Of a DNA stretch of 64,000 bases, positions 42,056 through 50,339 are shown piece after piece (within the stretch, counting starts at the first letter, position 1; the number at the start of each line of letters is the position of its first letter). The notes below the pieces were generated by a model. It saw only the letters and a program-made list of their open reading frames with translations, did not search any database and was not told the origin of the DNA. The position numbers and the translations under genes were made by a program. This DNA comes from Streptomyces macrolidinus. GTDB taxonomy: Bacteria > Actinomycetota > Actinomycetes > Streptomycetales > Streptomycetaceae. The stretch is from NCBI RefSeq assembly GCF_023887685.1, contig NZ_JAMWMR010000023.1, positions 55,927-119,926 on the forward strand. Reading direction: 5' to 3'.

Positions 42056-42158
42056 GCACTCCGTGCCGGATCATGCGGTCCGGTGCGGGAACCGCAGACC
42101 CCTGCCGCTGACGCGGCGGGCGCCACACCGTCTGAATATCAATGAAGGAGCGCCTGAC

Positions 42159-42407
42159 ATGGCCGCCACTCAGAAAGAGATCGTCGACGGTCTCGCCGAG
42201 ATCGTGAACGAGATCGCCGGGATCCCCACCGAGGACGTCGAGTTGGACAAGTCCTTCACCGACGACCTGGACGTCGACTCGCTGTCCATGGTCGAGGTCG
42301 TCGTCGCCGCCGAGGAGCGCTTCTCCGTGAAGATCCCCGACGACGACGTCAAGAACCTCAAGACGGTCGGTGACGCCGCCGAGTACATCCTCAAGCACCA
42401 GGACTGA
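42159..42407 (+). CDS. acpP: Acyl carrier protein AcpP
   Basis: 82-aa acidic protein with ATG at 42159 and AAGGAG upstream. The phosphopantetheine attachment Ser is residue 41 in DLDVDSLSMVE. The usual four helices are visible. It carries growing acyl chains between the Fab enzymes. It lies between fabH (103-bp gap) and fabF (118-bp gap). Confidence 0.98.
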   Translation: MAATQKEIVDGLAEIVNEIAGIPTEDVELDKSFTDDLDVDSLSMVEVVVAAEERFSVKIPDDDVKNLKTVGDAAEYILKHQD

Positions 42408-42525
42408 TCGACCGATCATCCGGGCAGACCGCCGGACTCCGGGCCCTGCCCGGCTGTCGGGCCGCTGCCCCGCCACCCGGCGGTGGCGCCGCTGAATCCT
42501 CGCATCCGTTGGAGAAAGAATTCCC

Positions 42526-43797
42526 GTGAGCTCGACCAATCGCACCGTGGTCGTCACCGGTATCGGCGCAACCACACCGCTGGGTGGCGACGCGGCCTCT
42601 ACCTGGGAAGGCCTGGTCACCGGCAAGTCCGGCGCCCGACCGTTGGAGCAGGACTGGGCCGCCGAGCAGGCGGTCCGGATCGCCGCGCAGATCGCCGTGG
42701 AGCCGTCCGAGATCATCCCCCGGCCCCAGGCCCGCCGCCTCGACCGGTCGGCGCAGTTCGCGCTGATCGCCGCCAAGGAGGCCTGGGCGGACGCCGGTTT
42801 CACCGACAAGGCCGGTGCCGACGACTCCGTCGACCCCGACCGGCTGGGCGCGGTCATCGCCTCCGGCATCGGCGGGGTGACGACTCTGCTCGACCAGTAC
42901 GACGTGCTGAAGGAGAAGGGCGTTCGCCGGGTCTCCCCGCACACCGTGCCGATGCTGATGCCGAACGGCCCGGCCGCCAACGTGGGTCTGGCCGTGGGCG
43001 CCCGTGCCGGGGTGCACACCCCGGTCTCCGCCTGCGCGTCGGGCGCCGAGGCCATCGGCTACGCCATCGAGATGATCCGCACCGGTCGCGCCGACGTCGT
43101 CGTCGCCGGCGGTACGGAGGCGGCCATCCACCCGCTGCCGATCGCCGCGTTCGGCAACATGATGGCGATGTCCAAGAACAACGACGACCCCCAGGGCGCG
43201 TCGCGGCCCTACGACACCGGCCGTGACGGCTTCGTCCTCGGTGAGGGCGCGGGCGTTCTGATCCTGGAGTCGGCCGAGCACGCCGCCCGGCGCGGTGCCC
43301 GCGTCTACGCGGAGGCGGTCGGCCAGGGCATCTCGGCCGACAGCCATGACATCGTGCAGCCGGAGCCCGAGGGCCGCGGTATCTCGTGCGCCCTGCAGAA
43401 CCTGCTGGACAACAACGACCTGGACCCGGCGGAGATCGTGCACGCGAACGCGCACGCCACCTCCACCCCGGCCGGTGACGTGGCCGAGCTGAAGGCGCTG
43501 CGCAAGGTGTTCGGCGACGACACGGACCACATCGCGATCTCCGCGACCAAGTCGATGACCGGTCATCTCCTCGGTGGCGCGGGCGGCGTGGAGTCGGTGG
43601 CGACCGTGCTCGCGCTGTACCACCGCATCGCCCCGCCGACCATCAACATCGAGAACCTCGACCCGGAGGCGGAGGCCTGCGCCGACATCGTCCGCGGCGA
43701 GGCCCGCAAGCTGCCCGTCGAGGGCCGGATCGCCGCGCTGAACAATTCCTTCGGCTTCGGTGGCCACAACGTGGTCCTGGCGTTCCGTACGGTCTGA
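42526..43797 (+). CDS. fabF: Beta-ketoacyl-ACP synthase II FabF
   Basis: 423-aa condensing enzyme with GTG start. Catalytic Cys in PVSACASGAEA, His in NAHATSTPAGD and His in SMTGHLLGGAGG form the C-H-H triad; the end reads SFGFGGHNVVLAF. It elongates acyl-ACP with malonyl-ACP. The stop codon lies inside the first unit of a 27-bp tandem repeat, and a strong terminator follows. No fabG/A/I genes are in the window, as usual for Streptomyces where they lie elsewhere. Confidence 0.98.
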   Translation: MSSTNRTVVVTGIGATTPLGGDAASTWEGLVTGKSGARPLEQDWAAEQAVRIAAQIAVEPSEIIPRPQARRLDRSAQFALIAAKEAWADAGFTDKAGADDSVDPDRLGAVIASGIGGVTTLLDQYDVLKEKGVRRVSPHTVPMLMPNGPAANVGLAVGARAGVHTPVSACASGAEAIGYAIEMIRTGRADVVVAGGTEAAIHPLPIAAFGNMMAMSKNNDDPQGASRPYDTGRDGFVLGEGAGVLILESAEHAARRGARVYAEAVGQGISADSHDIVQPEPEGRGISCALQNLLDNNDLDPAEIVHANAHATSTPAGDVAELKALRKVFGDDTDHIAISATKSMTGHLLGGAGGVESVATVLALYHRIAPPTINIENLDPEAEACADIVRGEARKLPVEGRIAALNNSFGFGGHNVVLAFRTV

Positions 43798-43891
43798 TCC
43801 GACGTCCGACGCTTCACGGTCTGATCCGACGTCCGACGCTTCACGGTCTGATCCGACGTCCGACGCTTCACGGTCTGATCCGACGCTTCAC
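43791..43891. repeat. 27-bp tandem repeat, three full copies plus a shortened fourth
   Basis: Perfect copies at 43791-43817, 43818-43844 and 43845-43871. A 20-bp fourth copy at 43872-43891 lacks 7 internal bases. Each copy begins GGTCTGATCC, the fabF 3' end including its TGA, and ends GCTTCAC. The array sits between the fabF stop and the terminator. Confidence 0.95.
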
Positions 43892-43893
43892 GA

Positions 43894-43927
43894 AGAAGGG
43901 CCCCCACCGCTCGGTGAGGGCCCTTCT
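43894..43927. terminator. Bidirectional terminator between fabF and DUF3145 gene
   Basis: 10-bp perfect stem AGAAGGGCCC / GGGCCCTTCT enclosing a second CACCG / CGGTG stem. It serves the convergent pair. Confidence 0.85.
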
Positions 43928-43945
43928 CGCGCTCTTGACGGGGGA

Positions 43946-44440
43946 TCAGACGACCTGGTGCAGCCAGCGCACGGGAGCTCCCTCTCCCGCGTACCGGAAG
44001 GGCTCCAGCTCGTCGTCCCACGGCTTGCCGAGCAGCTTGGCGAGTTCGGCCTCCAGGTCCGTCTCCTCGCGCTGGGAGCGCACCAGCGCGGCGCGCAGCC
44101 GGTCCTCGGGGATCAGGATGTCGCCGTGGATGCCGGTGACCGCGTGGAAGATGCCGAGGTCGGGGGTGCAGCTGTAGCGCTCGCCCTCGGCGGTCGGGCA
44201 GGGCTCCGAGGTGACCTCGAAGCGCAGCAGTTGCCAGCCGCGCAGCGCGGAGGCGAGCTTGGAGGCGGTGCCGGCCTGGCCCTGCCAGGAGAACTCCGAG
44301 CGCCAGGTGCCGGGGGCGGCGGGCTGCCGGATCCAGTCGAGGCTGACGCGCGTCCCCAGCACGCCCGCGACGGCCCACTCGACATGCGGGCACAGTGCGC
44401 GGGGCGCGGAGTGCACGTACAGGACTCCACGTGTCGTCAC
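43946..44440 (-). CDS. DUF3145 family protein
   Basis: 164-aa protein starting at GTG 44440 with GGAGG upstream. It begins VTTRGVLYVHSAPRALCPHVEWAVAGVLG and ends FRYAGEGAPVRWLHQVV, both characteristic of the actinobacterial DUF3145 family, which is conserved next to fabF. No TM or catalytic motif. Function unknown; the conserved position suggests a link to lipid metabolism. Confidence 0.9.
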   Translation of the reverse strand: MTTRGVLYVHSAPRALCPHVEWAVAGVLGTRVSLDWIRQPAAPGTWRSEFSWQGQAGTASKLASALRGWQLLRFEVTSEPCPTAEGERYSCTPDLGIFHAVTGIHGDILIPEDRLRAALVRSQREETDLEAELAKLLGKPWDDELEPFRYAGEGAPVRWLHQVV

Positions 44441-44599
44441 CTGAACCTCCGGGCAGACCGCGACATCTTGTAACTTTACGGAACTGGGTGTGGCAGGGCA
44501 GCCACGGGGCGAGGCTACCGTGCGGCAGGCCAAGGAGTGTGACGTACCGTCGGTCATGGTGCCCGCGAACTCCTGGGTTTCACCCAAGGGGACGCGGGT

Positions 44600-44631
44600 T
44601 TGACACAGCATGTTCGAAGATGGGTCGAACA
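44600..44631 (+). promoter_or_regulatory. Candidate promoter/operator of the SGNH lipase gene
   Basis: TTGACA at 44600-44605 is followed by a perfect 7-bp inverted repeat, TGTTCGA-N7-TCGAACA (44611-44631), where a -10 would lie. This resembles a repressor site over a core promoter. The repressor is unknown. Confidence 0.45.
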
Positions 44632-44681
44632 ACTGCGGCGCGGACCGGCCGAGCGCGGACGAGGAACGAGGGGATCAGGGG

Positions 44682-45569
44682 ATGCGGAAGCGAAGCCACC
44701 GCTCACGTACCGTCATCGCGCTCACCGCAGCGGCGGCGCTGGGTCTCACCGGGTGCGCCGCCGGGGAGGGCGGGTCCACCTCGCCGGGCACGGCCACGCG
44801 GGCGAAGCCCACCCCGGTCTGGAACCGCTCCCCCGACTCGATCGCCGCCGTCGGCGACTCCGTCACCCGCGGCTTCGACGCCTGCACCGTGCTGTCCGAC
44901 TGCCCCGAGGTGTCGTGGGCGACGGGCGGGGACAAGGAGGTCGACAGCCTCGCCGTACGGCTGCTCGGGACGACCGGGGCCGCCGAGCGGAGCTGGAACT
45001 ACGCGGTGACCGGGGCCCGGATGTCGGATCTGGCCGAGCAGATGACGCAAGCGGCGGCGAAGAAGCCGGAGTTGGTGACGGTGATGGTGGGCGCCAACGA
45101 CGCCTGTCGTACGTCCACCGCGTCGATGACCCCGGTCGCGGACTTCCGCACCCAGTTCCAGGCCGCGATGGACACGCTGCACAAGGCACTGCCCCGGACC
45201 CAGGTGTACGTCTCCAGCGTGCCGAACCTGAAGCGGCTGTGGTCACAGGGGCGGACCAACCCGCTGGGCAAGCAGGTGTGGAAGCTGGGGATCTGCCCGT
45301 CGATGCTGGCCGACGCGGACGCGCAGGACGCGGCGGCGGTCAAGCGGCGCGACACGGTCCAGGCGCGCGTGGAGGCGTACAACAAGGTGCTCGGGGAGGT
45401 CTGTGCGAAGGACCAGCGCTGCCGCTTCGACGGCAACGCGGTCTTCGACTACCGCTTCGGCCCCGAGCAGCTCAGCCACTGGGACTGGTTCCATCCGAGC
45501 AGGAACGGCCAGGCCCGCCTGGCCGAGATCGCGTACCGGATGGTCACGGCGAAGAAGCCTGTGGCCTAG
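44682..45569 (+). CDS. Secreted SGNH-hydrolase lipoprotein
   Basis: 295-aa enzyme starting at ATG 44682 (MRKRSHRSRTVIALT); the frame extends 24 codons upstream without merit. The lipobox is LGLTGC (Cys about 25), so it is probably membrane-anchored outside. SGNH blocks: AVGDSVTRGF (nucleophile Ser about 60), the Gly of the NYAVTGARM region, VGANDACR (Asn), DWFHPSRNG (Asp-His). Two further Cys pairs suggest disulfides. It hydrolyses esters or lipids; substrate unknown. It may share a transcript with the epimerase (33-bp gap). Confidence 0.9.
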   Translation: MRKRSHRSRTVIALTAAAALGLTGCAAGEGGSTSPGTATRAKPTPVWNRSPDSIAAVGDSVTRGFDACTVLSDCPEVSWATGGDKEVDSLAVRLLGTTGAAERSWNYAVTGARMSDLAEQMTQAAAKKPELVTVMVGANDACRTSTASMTPVADFRTQFQAAMDTLHKALPRTQVYVSSVPNLKRLWSQGRTNPLGKQVWKLGICPSMLADADAQDAAAVKRRDTVQARVEAYNKVLGEVCAKDQRCRFDGNAVFDYRFGPEQLSHWDWFHPSRNGQARLAEIAYRMVTAKKPVA

Positions 45570-45602
45570 GGTTCGCCCCTACCCGTGGCCTAGGGTTCCC
45601 AC

Positions 45603-46577
45603 ATGAGTGAACATTTCGGCACACTGCCCGACGGGACGCCGGTCCACCGCTGGACGCTGGAGCGAGGCGGGGTGCGGGTGCGGGTCCTGTCGTACGGCGG
45701 GATCGTGCAGTCGGTCGAGATCCCGGGCCGTGACGGCCACCGGGCCGACGTGGTCCTGGGCTTCCCGGAGCTGGACGGCTATGTCGGCCACCCGCAGCCC
45801 TACCTCGGGGCGCTGGTGGGGCGCTACGCCAACCGCATCGCGGGCGCCCGCTTCACACTCGACGGCCGGACCCACGCTCTGGAGACGAACGACGGGCCGA
45901 ACTGTCTGCACGGCGGTGCGCGGGGCTTCGACAAGCAGGTATGGGAGGCCGAGTCCGTCGAGCACGGCGTACGGCTGTTCCGGGTGAGTCCGGACGGCGA
46001 AGGGGGCTTCCCGGGCCGCCTCGAGGTCTCGGCGACGTACTCGCTCGACGCGGACGGCGCGCTGCGGATCGCGTACGAGGCGGTCACGGACGCGCCGACC
46101 GTGGTGGCCCTGACGAACCACACGTACTGGAACCTGGCCGGTACGGGCACCGCGAGCGGGCATGAACTGCGGCTCGCCGCCTCGCGGTTCACCCCGGTGG
46201 ACGCGGCCCTGATCCCGACGGGCGCGCTCGACGCCGTGGCGGGCACGCGGTTCGACTTCCGTGCGGCCCGGAAGGTCGGCTCCGGGTACGACCACAACTT
46301 CGTGCTCGACAAGGGCGTGACGGGCGCCCCCGAGGAGGTCGCCGAGCTGTACGACCCGGCGTCCGGGCGGCGGCTCACCGTGGCGACGACCGAGCCGGGC
46401 CTCCAGCTCTACACCGCGGACCACCTCGACGCCCCGTTCGTCGCCTGCGAGGGCGTCGCGCTGGAGACGCAGGCCTTCCCGGACTCCCCGAACCGCCCGG
46501 AGTTCCCGAGCACCCGGCTGCTGCCGGGCGAGGTGTACCGCTCGCAGACCGTGTACGGCTTCGGCGTGCGCGACTGA
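45603..46577 (+). CDS. galM: Aldose 1-epimerase
   Basis: 324-aa cytoplasmic mutarotase. NRIAGARFTLDG, then the substrate-binding HGGARGFDKQVW, His in TNHTYWNLAG and the general base Glu in VATTEPGLQLYT are all present. It interconverts alpha- and beta-anomers of galactose and glucose, the entry step of the Leloir pathway. The following gene encodes a GH35 beta-galactosidase (88-bp gap), a functional match: the latter would release galactose outside and the epimerase would process it after uptake. Confidence 0.93.
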   Translation: MSEHFGTLPDGTPVHRWTLERGGVRVRVLSYGGIVQSVEIPGRDGHRADVVLGFPELDGYVGHPQPYLGALVGRYANRIAGARFTLDGRTHALETNDGPNCLHGGARGFDKQVWEAESVEHGVRLFRVSPDGEGGFPGRLEVSATYSLDADGALRIAYEAVTDAPTVVALTNHTYWNLAGTGTASGHELRLAASRFTPVDAALIPTGALDAVAGTRFDFRAARKVGSGYDHNFVLDKGVTGAPEEVAELYDPASGRRLTVATTEPGLQLYTADHLDAPFVACEGVALETQAFPDSPNRPEFPSTRLLPGEVYRSQTVYGFGVRD

Positions 46578-46665
46578 CACTCCCCGGCGAGGGCGCGGCG
46601 CACCCGGGAGTCGTGCCGTGCGGCGTGGACAATGACGGCACCCCGCGCCCCTGAGGAGACTCCTG

Positions 46666-49632
46666 GTGTTGAGCAGACGTACCTTCGGCGCGACCGTCGC
46701 CACCGCCGCGCTCGGCCTGCCGCTCGCCACGCACCGGGAGGCGTACGCCGCCACCGCACCGACCGGGCCCGCCGACACGCCGACCGGAGCCGTCCCCGGC
46801 CCGGCGGATGCGGACGGGCGGGCGCACACCGTGGGCTTCGACCGGCACTCGATGATCGTCGACGGCGGGCGGGTCGTGCTGTGGTCGGGCGAGATGCATC
46901 CGTTCCGGCTGCCGAGCCCGTCGCTGTGGCGGGACATCCTGCAGAAGCTGCGCGCCCACGGCTTCAACACGGTCAGCGTCTACGTCGCCTGGAACTACCA
47001 CTCCCCCGCCCCGGGTTCGTACGACTTCACGGGCGTCCGCGACCTCGATCTGTTCCTGCGCACGGCCGCCGAGACCGGGCTGTACGTGATCCTGCGGCCG
47101 GGCCCGTACATCAACGCGGAGGTCGACGCGGGCGGCTTCCCCGGCTGGCTGACCGCGACGCGGGGCACGGCCCGTACCGCAGACCCCACCTATCTGTCGT
47201 ACGTGGACGAGTGGCTGACCGCCGTGAACCGGATCGCGGTGCGCCATCAGTACACGCGCGGCACCGGCACCATCGTCCTCTACCAACTGGAGAACGAGTA
47301 CGAGAACCATGTCACCGAGGCCACCGGGCGCGCCTACATGGCCCATCTGTACCGGAAGGTCCGCGCCGACGGCATCGACGTCCCGCTGTTCCACAACGAC
47401 AAGGGCAGGAACGGGTATTGGGTGCCCGGCTCGTTCGACACCGCGGGTGAGCAGGGGCGTTGGCTGTACGGCTTCGACGGCTATCCCTCGCCGTCCAAGA
47501 CCCCGCCCGACTGGGGGTACTTCGGGACCGGCGGGCCGAAGGGCGGGGCGAGCGCGAGTCCGAACACCCCTGGGTTCCTGGCCGAGTTCGGCGGCGGCTG
47601 GTTCGATCCGTGGGGCGGTGTCGAGTTCGACGGCAAGGGGTACGCGGAATCACGCCGCACCCGCGACGCGGCGTACGAGCGGCGCTTCTACCTGACCAAC
47701 CTGGCCAACGGCATCACGGCCCACAACATCTACATGGCCTTCGGCGGGACTTCATGGGGCTGGCTGCCCGCGCCGATCGTCTACACGTCGTACGACTACG
47801 GGGCCTGCCTCGACGAGGGACGTCAACCGACCGCCAAACTGGTCCCGTTGCACCAGATCGGGTATCTGCTGCAGAGCGTGCCCGAACTGGCCGCGCTGGA
47901 GCGAGCGGCGGACATCGACCCCGGCGACCCCGGGATCAGGGCCTACCACCTCACCGACCCGGCCACCGGGACCCATGTCCACGTCCTGCGCAACGACACC
48001 CCCACCGAAGCCGTCGCCACGGTCCCGCTCGCCGGGACGGACGTCCCCGTGCCCGTGCCCGGCCGGGACGCCCGGCTGCTGGCCACGGGACTCTCCCTCG
48101 GGCAGCGGACGCTGCGGTACTCCACCGCCCAGCCCATGCTGCGCCTGACCACCGGACGCCAGGACTTCGCGGTGCTCACCGGCCGGTCGGGGGAACGGAC
48201 GCGGACCGTCCTGGAGTGCGCGAGCGAGCCGACCGTCACCGTGCTCGACGGGACCGCCCGGACCACGTACGAACGCGACGCGCTGCGCGTGGACGCCACC
48301 CTCGGCGGACTCACCCGGCTGTCGGTGCGGGGCTCGGGTGTATCACGGCCGCTGCTGCTCCTGCTCGCGGACGACGAGACGTCCGTACGGCTGTGGCGTC
48401 ACCTCACGCCGTCGGGGCCGGTCCTGGTGTACGGGCCCGAGCTGCTGCGCACCGTCGTACTGCGCGGCGCGACCGCGCACCTCACCGGGGACACGGTCGA
48501 CGCGGCCGATCTGGAGGTGTGGGCGCCGCGCGGGGTCACCGAGGTGGTCTGGAACGGAAGTCCGCTGCGGATGCGCGCCACGTCCTCCGGCAGTCTGCGT
48601 GCCGTGCGGCGACTGCCGGGCGTGGGACCGGTCCGGTTGCCCGAGCTGACCGGGTGGCGTCGCAGGGCCGAGAACCCCGAGTCCGCCGTCGACTTCGACG
48701 ACTCGCGGTGGCAAGTGGCCGACCGCACCGCCTCGTTCAGTACCACTCCGCCGCCCGCCGGGCAGCCGGTTCTCTTCGCCGACGACTACGGCTTCCACTA
48801 CGGGGACGTCTGGTACCGGGGCCGCTTCGAGGGCGCGGCCCGCGCGCGGTCGGTCTCGTTCTCCTATGTCACCGGCGCCCAGGGGCTGTTGATGGCCTGG
48901 CTGGACGGCAGACCGCTGGGCACGCACCGGATGCCCGTGCCGGACCGGAAGACGGTGCGGAAGGGAACCTGGTCGGCGACGGCGACGTTCCCCCTCGCGG
49001 TCGGGTCGTCCGGTGACCATGTGTTGTCCGTACTCGTCCGTCGTATGCAGCACGACGAGGATCTGAAAGCGGACGACGCGCACAAGGCGGGGCGGGGGCT
49101 CGCCGCCGTCGCCTTCGAGGGAGCAACACCCGTACCACGCTGGCGGATTCAGGGTGAGACGGACCCCGATCCCGTGCGCGGGCCGCTCAACAACGGTGGT
49201 CTGTACGGGGAGCGGCACGGCTGGCATCTGCCCGGGTTCGCGGACGGCGACTGGCGGCCCGTGAGCCTGCCGCGCGCGGACCGGGGGCAGGGCGTGGTCT
49301 GGTACCGGACGGTCTTCCGGTTGGCCGTGGATCCCGGTACGGACGCGTCGATCGGGCTGACCTTCGCCGACGACCCGGCCCGCGCCTATCGGGCGCAGAT
49401 CTTCCTCAACGGCTGGAACATGGGCCAGTACATCAACGACGTCGGCCCACAGCACACCTTCGTCCTGCCGAACGGGGTGCTCGACACCCGGGGCGACAAC
49501 ACGCTGGCGCTGGCGGTCCTGGCCGACGGGACCACCGCGTCGGGTCCGGGCCGGGTCGAACTGACGCTGCTCGGCCGGGCGGCCGGAGGGGTGCCCGTGA
49601 CGCGGGTGCACTCGCCCGGCTGGGTGCGATAG
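46666..49632 (+). CDS. Secreted GH35 beta-galactosidase
   Basis: 988-aa exoenzyme, GTG start with GAGGAGAC upstream. A twin-arginine signal (SRRTFGATVATAALGLPLA) points to Tat export. The GH35 TIM barrel spans about 55-390: acid/base Glu 211 in YQLENEYEN and nucleophile Glu 307 in LAEFGGGWFDPWGG. Beta-sandwich domains follow to the C-terminus, including jelly-roll domains with GYFNGWNMGQY-like sequence (here LNGWNMGQYINDVGPQ). It removes terminal beta-linked galactose from polysaccharides or oligosaccharides. It probably works with the upstream epimerase. Confidence 0.93.
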   Translation: MLSRRTFGATVATAALGLPLATHREAYAATAPTGPADTPTGAVPGPADADGRAHTVGFDRHSMIVDGGRVVLWSGEMHPFRLPSPSLWRDILQKLRAHGFNTVSVYVAWNYHSPAPGSYDFTGVRDLDLFLRTAAETGLYVILRPGPYINAEVDAGGFPGWLTATRGTARTADPTYLSYVDEWLTAVNRIAVRHQYTRGTGTIVLYQLENEYENHVTEATGRAYMAHLYRKVRADGIDVPLFHNDKGRNGYWVPGSFDTAGEQGRWLYGFDGYPSPSKTPPDWGYFGTGGPKGGASASPNTPGFLAEFGGGWFDPWGGVEFDGKGYAESRRTRDAAYERRFYLTNLANGITAHNIYMAFGGTSWGWLPAPIVYTSYDYGACLDEGRQPTAKLVPLHQIGYLLQSVPELAALERAADIDPGDPGIRAYHLTDPATGTHVHVLRNDTPTEAVATVPLAGTDVPVPVPGRDARLLATGLSLGQRTLRYSTAQPMLRLTTGRQDFAVLTGRSGERTRTVLECASEPTVTVLDGTARTTYERDALRVDATLGGLTRLSVRGSGVSRPLLLLLADDETSVRLWRHLTPSGPVLVYGPELLRTVVLRGATAHLTGDTVDAADLEVWAPRGVTEVVWNGSPLRMRATSSGSLRAVRRLPGVGPVRLPELTGWRRRAENPESAVDFDDSRWQVADRTASFSTTPPPAGQPVLFADDYGFHYGDVWYRGRFEGAARARSVSFSYVTGAQGLLMAWLDGRPLGTHRMPVPDRKTVRKGTWSATATFPLAVGSSGDHVLSVLVRRMQHDEDLKADDAHKAGRGLAAVAFEGATPVPRWRIQGETDPDPVRGPLNNGGLYGERHGWHLPGFADGDWRPVSLPRADRGQGVVWYRTVFRLAVDPGTDASIGLTFADDPARAYRAQIFLNGWNMGQYINDVGPQHTFVLPNGVLDTRGDNTLALAVLADGTTASGPGRVELTLLGRAAGGVPVTRVHSPGWVR

Positions 49633-49670
49633 CGCCTGCCCCCTGCGTGCCGTGGGCGAAGATGGGCCGT

Positions 49671-50267
49671 ATGCCGTCCGCGAAGCGCCCCGCCGGTCCG
49701 TTCACGCCCCTCGACTTCCAACTGGTCCTGCTGCGCCGCATGGCCGACCACCAGCCGGGCCTGGTCGAGGACGCCCGCCGCGAGCTGGGGGTCTCGCTCG
49801 CGGACATGCGTGAGGCGAACCGCCGCTGGCAGGCCATGCGGCACGCCCCGCGCTCCCGCTCCGCCCTCTCCCGGTACCGCTCCGTCCTCGGCGAGCCTGA
49901 GTCGACGGCGGCACGCCGGATCGGCGACCTGGACTGCGACGCGCTGCTGTGGCCGGTGCCGCTCTGGCCTGACCTGCGCTTCGAGGTGCTGGTGGCGCCG
50001 AACGGGGTCGTGTGGAACGAGTGGCTGGTACGGGCGCCGGGCGCGTCCGGTCCGCCGCTGGAGACCCTGGAGGACCTCGCCCCCTGGTCCTGCACGGTCG
50101 ACGAGGTGGCCCGCGCCTTCGCCCCGGCCCGCCCACTGGAGGGCACGGCCCCCACTCGCTGGGGCCTCGCCTTCACCGCCCCGGACACGGTGGGCGAACG
50201 GCACGCGTGCACGGCGGAGTTCACCTGGGGGCTGTTGCAGCGGACGAGCGTGGGCGGGCGCTCCTGA
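49671..50267 (+). CDS. Conserved hypothetical protein
   Basis: 198-aa soluble protein starting at ATG 49671 (MPSAKRPAGPFTPLDF); an ATG eight codons earlier is possible. No signal peptide or TM. An N-terminal helical part (LVLLRRMADHQPGLVEDARRELGVSLADMREANRRW) is followed by a beta-rich domain with conserved Trp residues (LLWPVPLWPDLRFEVLVAPNGVVWNEWL). I do not recognise the family. It lies 38 bp after the galactosidase and 72 bp before matB, so it may be part of either transcript. Confidence 0.7.
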   Translation: MPSAKRPAGPFTPLDFQLVLLRRMADHQPGLVEDARRELGVSLADMREANRRWQAMRHAPRSRSALSRYRSVLGEPESTAARRIGDLDCDALLWPVPLWPDLRFEVLVAPNGVVWNEWLVRAPGASGPPLETLEDLAPWSCTVDEVARAFAPARPLEGTAPTRWGLAFTAPDTVGERHACTAEFTWGLLQRTSVGGRS

Positions 50268-50339
50268 GAAGCTGGGACCGTACGTCCGCACGTCTGTCCG
50301 TCCGCAGTCCGTCTCGATGCCCGACGTAAGGAGTCCCGC

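Noticed and set aside
40084..43797. Secondary-metabolite (type II polyketide) cluster
   Set aside because: Gene order and sequence are those of the primary fatty acid synthase fabD-fabH-acpP-fabF; no chain-length factor, cyclase or ketoreductase nearby.
44395..45610. Overlapping plus-strand open frames at the SGNH lipase locus
   Set aside because: Out-of-frame shadows; the lipase frame has lipobox and all SGNH blocks.
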